Made by a program: the position numbers and the translations under genes. From positions 4,588,001 to 4,652,000 of the forward strand of contig CBDEHK010000001.1 of assembly GCA_965238305.1 (NCBI GenBank): a stretch of DNA of 64,000 bases. Reading direction: 5' to 3'. Position 1 is the stretch's first letter; every line of letters starts with the position of its first letter. The notes beneath the pieces are model-generated. The model ran no database searches, was not told where the DNA came from, and was given only the letters and a program-made list of their open reading frames with translations. Positions 24,443-33,160 of the stretch are shown one piece after another. The stretch comes from CBDCGJ01 sp965238305 (lineage in GTDB: Bacteria > Pseudomonadota > Alphaproteobacteria > GCA-2731375).

Positions 24443-25717
24443 CTAGAAATAGGGATTTAAGACACTGCCATCATTGAACCGAGCAAAACGGAAGGCCGAC
24501 AAATCGAGCGAGGCTTGGCCGTCTGCAATAAGCTCGGACATCAAGGTGCCGACAATCGGCCCCATGCCAAAACCATGACCGGAAAACCCGCTGGCGATGA
24601 TCAGACCGTCGGGCTTGTCCAATTTATCCAATGTAGGCAGCATGTCCGGCGTCAGATCAATATAACCCGCCCAACTGCGCTCAATCTCGATTTCTTTAAC
24701 GGGCGGTAAAACGGCTTTTAATTTTGCCAAGGACGCGGTCAAAACTGCCATGTTTGGACTGGGATCGAGAATGCGATAGCGCTGCAATTCCTTTTGCAGC
24801 GCCCCCTTCGAAAACGGCCCCATAATGGTATCCAAAAATAGCCGGTTGAGATGCAAGCGCACATCGCGGCGGGCCAGTCGAAAGCTTTTAATGAACCGCG
24901 GCGCGTTCAAAATCGCACCCATCGTGATGTCGTGATCGGCGGATGGTTGCGAGATGTTCATAGTCCCATCCCGGCGTTGGCGAAAGGCGACCCCTGACCA
25001 GGTGCCGGCGTGCGAGATTATCGGCGCCGCCGTGGTACGGGCAACGGAGCCCTTCACCCAAAGTTGCGGAAACCTAATCCCCAAAGATCGCAACATCCGC
25101 CCGGTCCAAGCCCCGGCAGCCAAAACAACCGCATTCGCCTTGATGCCACCACGTTCCGTAATGACACCGGAAACGGCGCCGGCAGCGGTCTCAATCTCAA
25201 AGACCGCGCAATGGGTCAGGAATTCGACCCCACGGGCCTCTGCGGCCCGGCGATAGGCTGCCGTGACTTTTGTCGGCTCCGCTTGGCCATCGCTTTCAGT
25301 GAACAATCCGCCCAGGCAATCGAACCGATGGCCCGGCATCAAAGCATCCAATTCCTGCTTCGAAACAAGGCGCGATTGCAGGTCGTGCTGGCGGGCATGC
25401 TGAAGCCAGCTTTCACCGGCATCCTGCGCCGCTTCGGTTTCAAAAACATGCAGATTGCCGCCCTGAATCCACTCGATATCGGCGTTCAGTTCCCGTGACA
25501 GACCTTGCCAGATCTTGTTGCTGGCCATCATCAGAGGGATTTCCGCTGGATCGCGGCGTTGTTGGCGGACAAAGCCCCAGTTGCGGCTGGATTGTTCGCC
25601 AGCCACTTCACCTTTCTCGCAGACGATCACCGACAAGCCGCGCTTGGCCAGATAATAGGCCGTCGCGGTGCCGGCGATACCGGCCCCGATGACAACGACA
25701 TCGGCTGTTCGATCCAT
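24443..25717 (-). CDS. FAD-dependent oxidoreductase (DAO/DadA family)
   Basis: D-amino-acid-oxidase-like flavoprotein, 424 residues. N-terminal dinucleotide fold DVVVIGAGIAGTATAYYLAKR and EKGEVAGEQSSRNWGFVRQQ (the family's conserved Ser-Arg-x-x-G pattern at the flavin), AVVLAAGAWTGRML in the middle and the C-terminal GLIIASGFSGHGFGMGPIVG motif that caps the FAD. The start is the ATG at 25717 with AAGGGG upstream; the open frame to 25783 is not preceded by a ribosome site. The substrate, likely an amine, amino acid or sarcosine-like compound, is unknown. It is divergent from the FAD-linked oxidase gene (104-base shared region). Confidence 0.88.
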   Translation of the reverse strand: MDRTADVVVIGAGIAGTATAYYLAKRGLSVIVCEKGEVAGEQSSRNWGFVRQQRRDPAEIPLMMASNKIWQGLSRELNADIEWIQGGNLHVFETEAAQDAGESWLQHARQHDLQSRLVSKQELDALMPGHRFDCLGGLFTESDGQAEPTKVTAAYRRAAEARGVEFLTHCAVFEIETAAGAVSGVITERGGIKANAVVLAAGAWTGRMLRSLGIRFPQLWVKGSVARTTAAPIISHAGTWSGVAFRQRRDGTMNISQPSADHDITMGAILNAPRFIKSFRLARRDVRLHLNRLFLDTIMGPFSKGALQKELQRYRILDPSPNMAVLTASLAKLKAVLPPVKEIEIERSWAGYIDLTPDMLPTLDKLDKPDGLIIASGFSGHGFGMGPIVGTLMSELIADGQASLDLSAFRFARFNDGSVLNPYF

Positions 25718-25821
25718 TAATTCGCCCCTTGCGATCTTGGTATATTCCCAAGCGCCCTCAACTTCGACTAAAGTAGCCCCCATACAAGGATTAAAACAAG
25801 CTGCAAGCGAGGAGCGTGATC

Positions 25822-27225
25822 GTGAGTGACGAACTTATCCAGTCTTTGAAAGTTTTGGTCGGCCCGAAAGGATTTGTCGAGGGCGAGGATGTCGGCGAAC
25901 GATATTATTCGGATTTTCGCGGCATTGGCGACAATCGCCCCCGCCTGGCCCTTCGACCGGCTTCGACCGAGGAACTGTCGGAAATCATGAAACTTTGTCA
26001 TGCGGCGGACCAACCGGTCTGTGCCCAAGGCGGCATGACCGGCCTGGTCGGCGCCGCGCGGCCACAGAATGCGGAAATCCCAATTTCCTTTGAACGCCTG
26101 AACAAAGTCGAGGAAGTGGATACCAAAACCGGCACCATGACGGTGCAAAGCGGCACGCCGTTGCAGATTGTTCAGGAACGCGCGGCCGAAGACGGCTTTA
26201 TCTTCCCGCTTGATTTGGGTGCCCGTGGCTCCTGCACTATTGGCGGCAACCTGTCGACCAATGCCGGCGGCAACCGGGTGATCCGCTATGGCATGACCCG
26301 CGATCTGGTGTTGGGGGTGGAAGCGGTGTTGGCCGATGGCACAATCGTCAACAGTCTCAACAAACTGATCAAAAACAATACCGGCTATGATCTAAAACAG
26401 CTTTTCATCGGCAGCGAAGGCACCTTGGGCCTGGTCACCCGGGTCGTCCTGCGTCTTAGCCGCAAACCGCGCAGCCAAACCATGGCATTCTGCGCCTTGC
26501 CCAGCTTCGATGCCGTCGTTGGCTTCATGCAGCATCTGCAATCCAGCCTCGGTGGCAGCCTCAGCGCTTTCGAAGTGATGTGGCAGGAGGCTTACCAAAC
26601 CACGATCGACAATGTCGACCATGTCAAAGCGCCGCTGGCCGCCGAACACCCCTATTATGTGCTCACCGAAGCGATGGGTGGCAATCAGGAACGCGATCAG
26701 GAAAATTATGAAGCGGTTTTGGCGGAGGCCTTTGAAGAAGGTTTGCTAAGCGACGCGGTCATCGCGCAATCGGAAGGCGATATTGCCGATTTCTGGAATA
26801 TCCGCGACGGTATCGTCGAAGCCATGGCGAAACAAAAACCGACCATTGGCTATGATGTCAGCCTGGCGATTGGCGATATGGAATATTTCGCCGCCGAATT
26901 CGACAAGCGCTTAGCGGCGGGGTGGCCGGGCGCCACAGGTTATATTTTTGGCCATTTGGGCGATGGCAATTTGCATGTGGTCGCGAAAGTCGCCGACAGC
27001 CTGCCGCAACCATCAAAGGAAGTGGACGAGATGGTTTATGGCCTGGTCGGTGAACTCTCAGGCTCCGTCTCCGCCGAACATGGCATCGGCATGTTGAAAC
27101 GCAGCCATCTGCATCAAAGCCGCAACCCCGCCGAATTGGCGATGATGCATAACATCAAAAAAATGATGGACCCCAAAGGCCTGCTCAATCCGAACCGCAT
27201 TTTCGAACTGGAAGAGGTGGCCTAA
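25822..27225 (+). CDS. FAD-linked oxidase (D-2-hydroxyacid dehydrogenase, D2HGDH/GlcD-like)
   Basis: Vanillyl-alcohol-oxidase-fold flavoprotein of about 467 residues. The FAD domain shows RPASTEELSEIMKLC, the pyrophosphate loop CAQGGMTGLVGAARPQ and GNLSTNAGGNRVIRYGMTRD; the C-terminal domain has the metal and substrate residues GHLGDGNLHV and AEHGIGMLKRSHL. Relatives oxidise D-2-hydroxyglutarate, D-lactate or glycolate. There are no glcE or glcF neighbours, so a single-subunit D-2-hydroxyglutarate-type enzyme is more likely than glycolate oxidase. I start at the GTG at 25822 (MSDELIQSL) because GAGGAGC lies 6-8 bases before it; GTG at 25816 would add two residues. The stop overlaps the convergent TPR gene by 4 bases. 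Confidence 0.87.
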   Translation: MSDELIQSLKVLVGPKGFVEGEDVGERYYSDFRGIGDNRPRLALRPASTEELSEIMKLCHAADQPVCAQGGMTGLVGAARPQNAEIPISFERLNKVEEVDTKTGTMTVQSGTPLQIVQERAAEDGFIFPLDLGARGSCTIGGNLSTNAGGNRVIRYGMTRDLVLGVEAVLADGTIVNSLNKLIKNNTGYDLKQLFIGSEGTLGLVTRVVLRLSRKPRSQTMAFCALPSFDAVVGFMQHLQSSLGGSLSAFEVMWQEAYQTTIDNVDHVKAPLAAEHPYYVLTEAMGGNQERDQENYEAVLAEAFEEGLLSDAVIAQSEGDIADFWNIRDGIVEAMAKQKPTIGYDVSLAIGDMEYFAAEFDKRLAAGWPGATGYIFGHLGDGNLHVVAKVADSLPQPSKEVDEMVYGLVGELSGSVSAEHGIGMLKRSHLHQSRNPAELAMMHNIKKMMDPKGLLNPNRIFELEEVA

Positions 27226-28739
27226 GGAAAGAAGGAACGGAACAGGAGTTGCCAATAATCAAATTTTGTCGGTTGTCCTTTAATCCCTCCGACTATTAGT
27301 CGTCGAGCTTCTTTGGTATCTAAATTTCTTTTCAATAAAATCTCGATCAACTGAATGCGGGCATATCGAAACCTGGGTCGAAGTTCGATTGCGGTTTTGA
27401 ACTCAGAAATAGCTTCATCTACGCGACGATCAGCTATGGCAATTTCGCCCGCGAAACTGTGGTTGGATGCATTGTTCGGCTCTAGCGCCAGTCCACGAGC
27501 CAGCGCTTGATGCATTTCTTCCGTTCGCTGTCCGGTGTTCGACAACAACTCAGCAAGTCCAAACCAACCTATAGCTTGCTCGGGGTCAAGTTCGATGGAA
27601 TGGCGCAGCAGGGTTTCCGCTTCTTCCAAGTCAGCGCCTTTCATGACCAGAATTTGGCCTAACCGTGCCATAACACCTGTATTGTCTTCTTCTATCGACA
27701 ATGCGTGCCGAAGAACTTTTTCAGCCTTCTTGTATTGCTTTCTGACACCGTACAAATATCCGAGGTATCCCAGAGCCCGGACATGATCCGGCTCTATTTC
27801 AATTACTTTCTCAAACAGCTCGATTGCCAATTTTGCGCGTTTGAAATCTTTGTGCATCGACTCTGCGATTTTCGCTAAATCTTTCGCATTTTCGCCAAAA
27901 TCAGCATATGTGACCGCAATATTCCAAATACCGCGAATGCGACGTCGGTTCCGAAAAAGAAAAGCACTTAAACTTATGCGCGCCCATAAATTATCCCGAT
28001 CTATCCTGACTGCCCGCAGATAACATTTTTCGGCTGTTATGAAATCATCGTCTGATTTTTCGTAGATATACCCGAGTTTGACCATGGTCCAATTGTCTTG
28101 AGGATCAAGTTCGATTGCTCGTTTGAGCAAATGAACTGCCGTTGCCGGTTTATCAAACATTTCAAATAATAAGTCTGCCAACACCTTTTGTGCGTAGGCA
28201 TTTTCAGGCTCGAGTTCGATACCGCATTCTAAATATTCTTTAGCTTCCTCGGGTCGATCAAGATGGTAGTAGAGTAGTGACCCGAGCATCGCATAAGACC
28301 AATCGCGTTCAGGTGCGACTTCAATTGTTCTTCTGTAAACCGACTCTGCTTCAACAAATTGGCCAGTTTCTCGATAAAGCTCGCCAAGATTCACTAATGC
28401 AGAATAATTACTGCTGTTTATGTCGAGCACTTGACGATTTATTCGCTCCGCCTCCGCATCGCGGCCTAATTCATCGTACAAAAGCTCGCCAAATCGTACC
28501 AAGACTCTTTCGTGAGTTGGATCCAAGGTCAATGCGCGGCGATATGCGTCTTCAGCTTCATCGAATTTTTCCATCTTGGTGTGATAAAGATGACCTAATC
28601 GAGCCCAGGCCCGCATGCTACGTGGGTGGATTTCAGTCGCTCGGAGAAAGGCCCTCTCGGCCTTCTCGAGTTTCCCCGCCTTCGCGTAGACACGGCCCTC
28701 CTCCAAAAAGGCATCTAGGACTTCAGATCTGTCCGCCAT
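27222..28739 (-). CDS. Cytoplasmic TPR-repeat protein, AT-rich
   Basis: Protein of 505 residues made almost entirely of tetratricopeptide repeats (for example KAERAFLRATEIHPRS, EAEDAYRRALTLDPTH, AESVYRRTIEVAPERD, EAEKAKEYLECGIELEPEN-like units, AIELDPQDNW and AETLLRHSIELDPEQA), with about 12 to 14 units of 34 residues. There is no signal peptide or membrane segment. It is a protein-protein interaction scaffold without a readable partner. Base composition differs from the neighbours: two 60-base lines inside it count 35 and 38 per cent G+C, whereas a line in the adjacent gene counts 50. This suggests recent acquisition or relaxed selection. The upstream gap to the DUF1194 gene is about 100 bases. 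Confidence 0.8.
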   Translation of the reverse strand: MADRSEVLDAFLEEGRVYAKAGKLEKAERAFLRATEIHPRSMRAWARLGHLYHTKMEKFDEAEDAYRRALTLDPTHERVLVRFGELLYDELGRDAEAERINRQVLDINSSNYSALVNLGELYRETGQFVEAESVYRRTIEVAPERDWSYAMLGSLLYYHLDRPEEAKEYLECGIELEPENAYAQKVLADLLFEMFDKPATAVHLLKRAIELDPQDNWTMVKLGYIYEKSDDDFITAEKCYLRAVRIDRDNLWARISLSAFLFRNRRRIRGIWNIAVTYADFGENAKDLAKIAESMHKDFKRAKLAIELFEKVIEIEPDHVRALGYLGYLYGVRKQYKKAEKVLRHALSIEEDNTGVMARLGQILVMKGADLEEAETLLRHSIELDPEQAIGWFGLAELLSNTGQRTEEMHQALARGLALEPNNASNHSFAGEIAIADRRVDEAISEFKTAIELRPRFRYARIQLIEILLKRNLDTKEARRLIVGGIKGQPTKFDYWQLLFRSFFP

Positions 28740-28839
28740 TGTCTAATTGTCACCGTGATCGAATTTGAAATTTCTAATACCCGTAATATAGGTATAAATG
28801 GGCGTGAAGGGAAGGACTGCCGGCAGTCGGGTCAAACCC

Positions 28840-29547
28840 TCACCGCCAAGCAATCTCAAGAATAATTTTCTTGCGGACGGCTTTGGCGAAGCTTTTGGGG
28901 GCGTCGGCGGTGATAACAAAGCTGCCGGGGCCGCCGGTGATAAAGTCGGCGAAGGCTTGCTCAAGATCATAGCCGACCGGGCGGCCACTGCAATTGTCGC
29001 TGCGGCACAGCACCGCCAGACCGTTGATGATGATGCCATCCGATAGGGCGGCTGCTCGCGCCAGCTCGATAGGGATTCCGCCGAAACTATAGGCACTGTC
29101 GGCGGAAAAATCGATAATCCGACGTTGGCCTTTGATGTCGTTGCTTTCAATCAAGGCATGACCGGCCGCAATGGCGCTGCCGATGGCATTTGGACCATTG
29201 GCACGCCTGGGCGCCGCCAACAGATTGGCGGCGAAATTTTCCGCGGATTTCAAATCTTCGATGATCGTCCATGGCACCACGACGTCCTGCGACGTCTCAT
29301 CGCCCCATTCCACATAGATGACGGCGATTTTGCCGATAAAGCCATATTTGATCGCCTTCAAGACGTCTGCATGGATCAGGGCACTGGCGTAACCCTGGCG
29401 TTGAAGTTTGATTTCAATATCATCAATCGAGCGTGATGCATCGGCCAGCAAGACCAGCTCAACATCGACACTGACCGCCTGTTCCGCCGGTAGCGGCGCG
29501 GCCAAACACATCAAGGAACACAATAAAAACGCAAACAAGGGACGCAT
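28840..29547 (-). CDS. DUF1194 protein (von Willebrand A-like, exported)
   Basis: 235-residue secreted protein with a signal peptide (residues 1-21, cleaved after PLPAEQA or nearby). The mature part is a von Willebrand factor A-like domain of the DUF1194 family: VELVLLADASRSIDDIEI gives the D-x-S-x-S metal (MIDAS) motif near residue 36, and a later GGPGSFVITAD near the end is a family block. Two cysteines (CRSDNCSG) lie near residue 182. Its role is not known; vWA domains bind proteins in a metal-dependent way. It is transcribed away from secA; about 200 bases lie between them. Confidence 0.8.
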   Translation of the reverse strand: MRPLFAFLLCSLMCLAAPLPAEQAVSVDVELVLLADASRSIDDIEIKLQRQGYASALIHADVLKAIKYGFIGKIAVIYVEWGDETSQDVVVPWTIIEDLKSAENFAANLLAAPRRANGPNAIGSAIAAGHALIESNDIKGQRRIIDFSADSAYSFGGIPIELARAAALSDGIIINGLAVLCRSDNCSGRPVGYDLEQAFADFITGGPGSFVITADAPKSFAKAVRKKIILEIAWR

Positions 29548-29650
29548 GGCTTTCTCCCTGTTGTCGCGAAAGTTAATAATTAGAGCCGAAAATGGTCAAT
29601 TTTGGCAAGGCATTGGTGGTAAAAAGGCGATCTCGCCACCGCCCTTCGCG

Positions 29651-29679
29651 TTGACACTTGCTCGTATCAGCCTTATGTG
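29651..29679 (+). promoter_or_regulatory. Candidate secA promoter
   Basis: TTGACA (29651-29656), a 17-base spacer, then TATGTG (29674-29679). The -35 hexamer is perfect and the -10 matches 3-4 of 6. It lies about 73 bases before the secA start; the leader contains no other gene. The sigma-70-type match was read by eye only. Confidence 0.45.
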
Positions 29680-29751
29680 TGTTGGGGAAATTTCAGGGCA
29701 AATTCGGGCCTTGGCCACAGTATTGATTGACGTATTCCAGAGGACCTTTTC

Positions 29752-32475
29752 ATGGGTTTATTTTCCGGCGTTGCGCGGCGTGTATTTGGCACGTCAAACG
29801 ACCGCTTTTTGAAGACTTTACGCAAGTCCGTAGACGACATAAACGCCTTGGAACCAGGGCTCGAAGCCCTAAGCGATGACGAATTACGCGGTAAAACAAC
29901 GGAATATCGCGAACGTCTTAAAGAAGGCGCAAGCCTGGAAGAAATCCTGCCGGAAGCTTTCGCCACCGTCCGGGAAGCAGCGAAACGCACCCTCGGCCAG
30001 CGCCATTTCGACGTCCAAATGATGGGCGGCATGGTCTTGCATCGCGGTATGATTGCAGAAATGAAAACCGGTGAAGGTAAAACCCTGGTGGCGACACTGC
30101 CGGTTTATCTGAATGCGCTGACCGGATTGGGTGCCCATGTGGTGACCGTGAACGATTATCTGGCTCAACGCGACGCCGCCTGGATGGGACAGATTTACAA
30201 TTTTCTGGGCATGGAAGTCGGCTGCATTGTGCACGGCCTTGGTGAAGATGAACGTCAAGCCGCCTATGCCGCCGATATCACTTATGGCACCAACAACGAA
30301 TATGGCTTCGACTATCTGCGCGACAATATGAAAATGGCGCGCGGCGAGATGGTCCAACGCGGTTTCAATTTCGCCATCGTTGACGAAGTCGACAGTATTC
30401 TGATTGATGAAGCACGGACACCGCTGATTATTTCCGGCGCCGCCGAAGATGCCTCGGAAATGTACCGGACCATCGACAAATTGATCCCGGAATTGGCCGA
30501 CGACGACTACGAAATCGACGAAAAACAGAAATCCGTCACCTTCACGGAAACTGGGACGGAGCGGATAGAACAGATGTTGGCCGAGGCGGATATGATGCGC
30601 GGCGACAATCTTTATGATACCGAAAACGTCTCCGCCGTGCACCACGTCAATCAGGCGTTAAAGGCACACAAAATATTTGCCCGCGATGTCGATTATATCG
30701 TTCGTGACAACAAAGTCATGATCATCGATGAATTTACCGGCCGGATGATGGAAGGCCGGCGCTATTCCGAGGGCCTGCACCAGGCCCTTGAAGCCAAGGA
30801 AGAAGTTGAAATCCAACCGGAAAATCAGACCCTGGCATCAATCACTTTCCAGAACTATTTCCGCCTTTATCCGACGCTGGCCGGAATGACTGGCACGGCG
30901 ATGACCGAAGCCGGCGAATTTTTCGAAATTTACAAACTCGTGGTGGCAGAAATTCCGACCCACCAGGACATGGTCCGCAAAGACAATGACGACGAAGTTT
31001 ATCGCACCGCGGGCGAGAAATACGAAGCCATCATGGATCAGATCGAAGATTGCCACAAACGCGGGCAACCGGTCCTGGTCGGCACCGTGTCGATTGAAAA
31101 GTCGGAGCTGTTGGCCGATCTTCTGAGCAAACGGAAAATCAAACATAACGTTCTGAATGCGCGCCATCATGAACAGGAAGCTTTTATCATCGGTCAAGCT
31201 GGCCGCTTGGGTGCGGTGACAATCGCCACCAACATGGCCGGCCGCGGTACCGATATTCAGTTGGGCGGCAACCTGGATATGCTGATCGAGGCCGAAGCCA
31301 CCAATGAGGATGGCAGCATCGACGAAGTGAATGCCGAACGCCTAAAACAGGAAGTCGGTGCTGAGCATGAAAAAGTTCTGACCGCCGGTGGCCTTTATGT
31401 CGCTGGCACCGAACGTCATGAAAGCCGGCGCATCGACAATCAGTTGCGCGGACGCTCCGGCCGGCAAGGCGACCCGGGCGGGTCGAAATTCTATCTCAGT
31501 CTCGACGATGACCTGATGCGGATCTTTGGTACCGAGCGGATGGACGGCATGCTGCGCAAACTGGGCCTGGAAGAAGGCGAAGCGATCATTCACCCTTGGG
31601 TCAACAAAGCCTTGGAAAAAGCCCAGGAAAAGGTCGAGGCCCGCAACTTCGACATTCGGAAGAACCTGTTGAAATTCGACGATGTGATGAATGATCAGCG
31701 CAAGGTCATTTATGAACAGCGCCTGGAAATGATGGATGCGGAAGAAGTGTTCGACACCGTCCTGGATATGCGCTACGACGTCATCGACGAATTGGTCACC
31801 ACCCACATCCCGGAAAAAGCCTACGCCGAACAATGGGACGCAGATGGCCTGAAGGAACGGGTCAAGGAAGTCTTCGGTCTCGATCTGCCGATTGAAGACT
31901 GGATCAAGGAAGAAGGCATCGCCAATGAAGAGGTCGAGCATCGGCTCACCGATGCCGCAGATCGCCATATGGCGGCGAAAGCCGCTAACTTCGGCCCAGA
32001 AGTCATGCGTAACCTTGAAAAGATGCTGCTTTTGCAGTTGCTTGACCAAAATTGGAAAGAGCATCTGCTAGCGCTGGATCACCTGCGCGGTTCGGTCGGC
32101 TTGCGCGCCTACGGTCAACGCGATCCGCTGAACGAATATAAAAGCGAAGCCTTCGGCATGTTTGAACAATTGCTGAGCAGCTTACGGGAGATTGTCACAA
32201 CCTTCTTGGCGCATGTGGAAATTCAAGTGCAAAATCCAATGGAACAGTTTGCGCGTCCGGGTCCCGGAGACATGGAGACCATCCATGAAGACCCACTAAC
32301 CGGGGAAAATGAGATGGCAGGCGATGGCGGTGCTAGATCTCCAGTGCAACGTCGTCGACGCCGCGACGAACCTTTGGACCCGAACGATCCGAGCAGCTGG
32401 GGCAAAGTCTCGCGCAATGCCCCCTGCCCCTGTGGTTCAGGCAAAAAATTTAAACAATGCCACGGCAAGCTTTAG
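29752..32475 (+). CDS. secA: Preprotein translocase subunit SecA
   Basis: ATPase motor (907 residues) that pushes unfolded proteins through SecYEG across the inner membrane. It shows QMMGGMVLHRGMIAEMKTG and the Walker A GEGKTLVATLPVYL, the VDEVDSILIDEARTP Walker B block, a VTIATNMAGRGTDIQLGG motif in the second nucleotide-binding domain, and QLRGRSGRQGDPGGS. The C-terminal zinc-binding tail reads APCPCGSGKKFKQCHGK, which recruits SecB. Length and all domains are normal. In many relatives secA sits next to a PpiC-type gene; here its upstream neighbour is a divergent DUF1194 gene. The TAG stop is followed after one base by the left CTAG of the second palindromic element. Confidence 0.97.
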   Translation: MGLFSGVARRVFGTSNDRFLKTLRKSVDDINALEPGLEALSDDELRGKTTEYRERLKEGASLEEILPEAFATVREAAKRTLGQRHFDVQMMGGMVLHRGMIAEMKTGEGKTLVATLPVYLNALTGLGAHVVTVNDYLAQRDAAWMGQIYNFLGMEVGCIVHGLGEDERQAAYAADITYGTNNEYGFDYLRDNMKMARGEMVQRGFNFAIVDEVDSILIDEARTPLIISGAAEDASEMYRTIDKLIPELADDDYEIDEKQKSVTFTETGTERIEQMLAEADMMRGDNLYDTENVSAVHHVNQALKAHKIFARDVDYIVRDNKVMIIDEFTGRMMEGRRYSEGLHQALEAKEEVEIQPENQTLASITFQNYFRLYPTLAGMTGTAMTEAGEFFEIYKLVVAEIPTHQDMVRKDNDDEVYRTAGEKYEAIMDQIEDCHKRGQPVLVGTVSIEKSELLADLLSKRKIKHNVLNARHHEQEAFIIGQAGRLGAVTIATNMAGRGTDIQLGGNLDMLIEAEATNEDGSIDEVNAERLKQEVGAEHEKVLTAGGLYVAGTERHESRRIDNQLRGRSGRQGDPGGSKFYLSLDDDLMRIFGTERMDGMLRKLGLEEGEAIIHPWVNKALEKAQEKVEARNFDIRKNLLKFDDVMNDQRKVIYEQRLEMMDAEEVFDTVLDMRYDVIDELVTTHIPEKAYAEQWDADGLKERVKEVFGLDLPIEDWIKEEGIANEEVEHRLTDAADRHMAAKAANFGPEVMRNLEKMLLLQLLDQNWKEHLLALDHLRGSVGLRAYGQRDPLNEYKSEAFGMFEQLLSSLREIVTTFLAHVEIQVQNPMEQFARPGPGDMETIHEDPLTGENEMAGDGGARSPVQRRRRRDEPLDPNDPSSWGKVSRNAPCPCGSGKKFKQCHGKL

Positions 32476-32476
32476 G

Positions 32477-32606
32477 CTAGCGTGTGTTCATGAAATACCG
32501 AGCCAGCCCGCTCCCCCGGCCCAACCACCCAATGATGGTACCCTGTGGGTGGTTGGGCCGGGGGAGCGGGCTGGTGATGACTTCAAGTTTCATGAACGCG
32601 CGCTAG
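32477..32606. repeat. Palindromic element PE-2 (130 bp), between convergent secA and the DUF3035 gene
   Basis: Second copy of the element at 3323-3451. Outer inverted repeats: left CTAGCGTGTGTTCATGAAA, right (reverse complement) CTAGCGCGCGTTCATGAAA. The inner stem of about 30 bases is perfectly paired: left CCAGCCCGCTCCCCCGGCCC then AACCACCCA, matched on the right around a 14-base loop. Shared with PE-1: the CTAG ends, the GTTCA-rich TIRs, CCAGCCCGC and CACCCA in the left arm, and GCTGGTGATGACTTCA in the right arm. The middle of the stem differs from PE-1 on both arms. The right CTAG supplies the TAG stop of the DUF3035 gene. No T-tract, no open reading frame. Confidence 0.85.
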
Positions 32607-33160
32607 TCGAAGATTCCGCGATCTTTTTTCTTGATCGTGACCAGTTCACCTTCGCCGACATCTTTGCCTTGCGCGGCATTATCCTGAAGACGTCTATTCT
32701 CGGCCTTCGGATCGACGACGGTACCTTTGGGTTCTTCGGTTTTCCAGAACATGATGGCGTTGATCAAGGTGTCGTCTTCCTCGTCCAGCAAAGTGTTTTC
32801 GCGGTCGAGGACGGCGCGGATTTCGCTGGAAGCCCCGGCAGCGCCGGCTTGATTCAATAAAGATGTTTCCCCGCCACTGGCGCTGGATGAATTGTTGCCA
32901 TATTGCGCGCCCGCGCCGCTGGTGCCCAAAGCGTTACGCGCCATTTGCGTCGGTTGCTGTTCGACCGGCCGTGGCGCGCCGGGCTGTGGCGGGCGAAGGG
33001 TAAATTCAGGAGGCAGGATCAGTGGCGCCTTGGTAACGACGGTGAATTCATCGGGCGCCTGTTTACCAAGGCCCAGATCTTCCGTCACGCCGCTACAGGC
33101 CTGCAGGACTAGCACAACCGCGGCCAGTCCGGCCAATGTCAAAGCTTTATTCCTGTTCAC
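32603..33160 (-). CDS. DUF3035 (BamF-like) lipoprotein
   Basis: Lipoprotein with lipobox VLQACSG (Cys near residue 22), found only in Alphaproteobacteria as far as I know; the family is described as BamF, a lipoprotein of the outer-membrane beta-barrel assembly complex. After the lipobox the sequence has PDEFTVVTKAPLILPPEFTLRPPQPGAPRP, given here by its ends: PDEF and PPEF with the conserved Pro-rich stretch. The C-terminal half is hydrophilic. A GTG start at 33160 is likely, because it lies inside lspA with GAAGG at the right distance; the frame runs to 33208. It overlaps the end of lspA by 14 bases. Its stop is provided by PE-2. Confidence 0.75.
   Translation of the reverse strand: MNRNKALTLAGLAAVVLVLQACSGVTEDLGLGKQAPDEFTVVTKAPLILPPEFTLRPPQPGAPRPVEQQPTQMARNALGTSGAGAQYGNNSSSASGGETSLLNQAGAAGASSEIRAVLDRENTLLDEEDDTLINAIMFWKTEEPKGTVVDPKAENRRLQDNAAQGKDVGEGELVTIKKKDRGIFD

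Noticed and set aside
29884..32064. Open frames of about 120 to 250 residues on the minus strand inside secA
   Set aside because: SecA is unmistakable, and these frames mirror its codons. No ribosome site or domain supports them.
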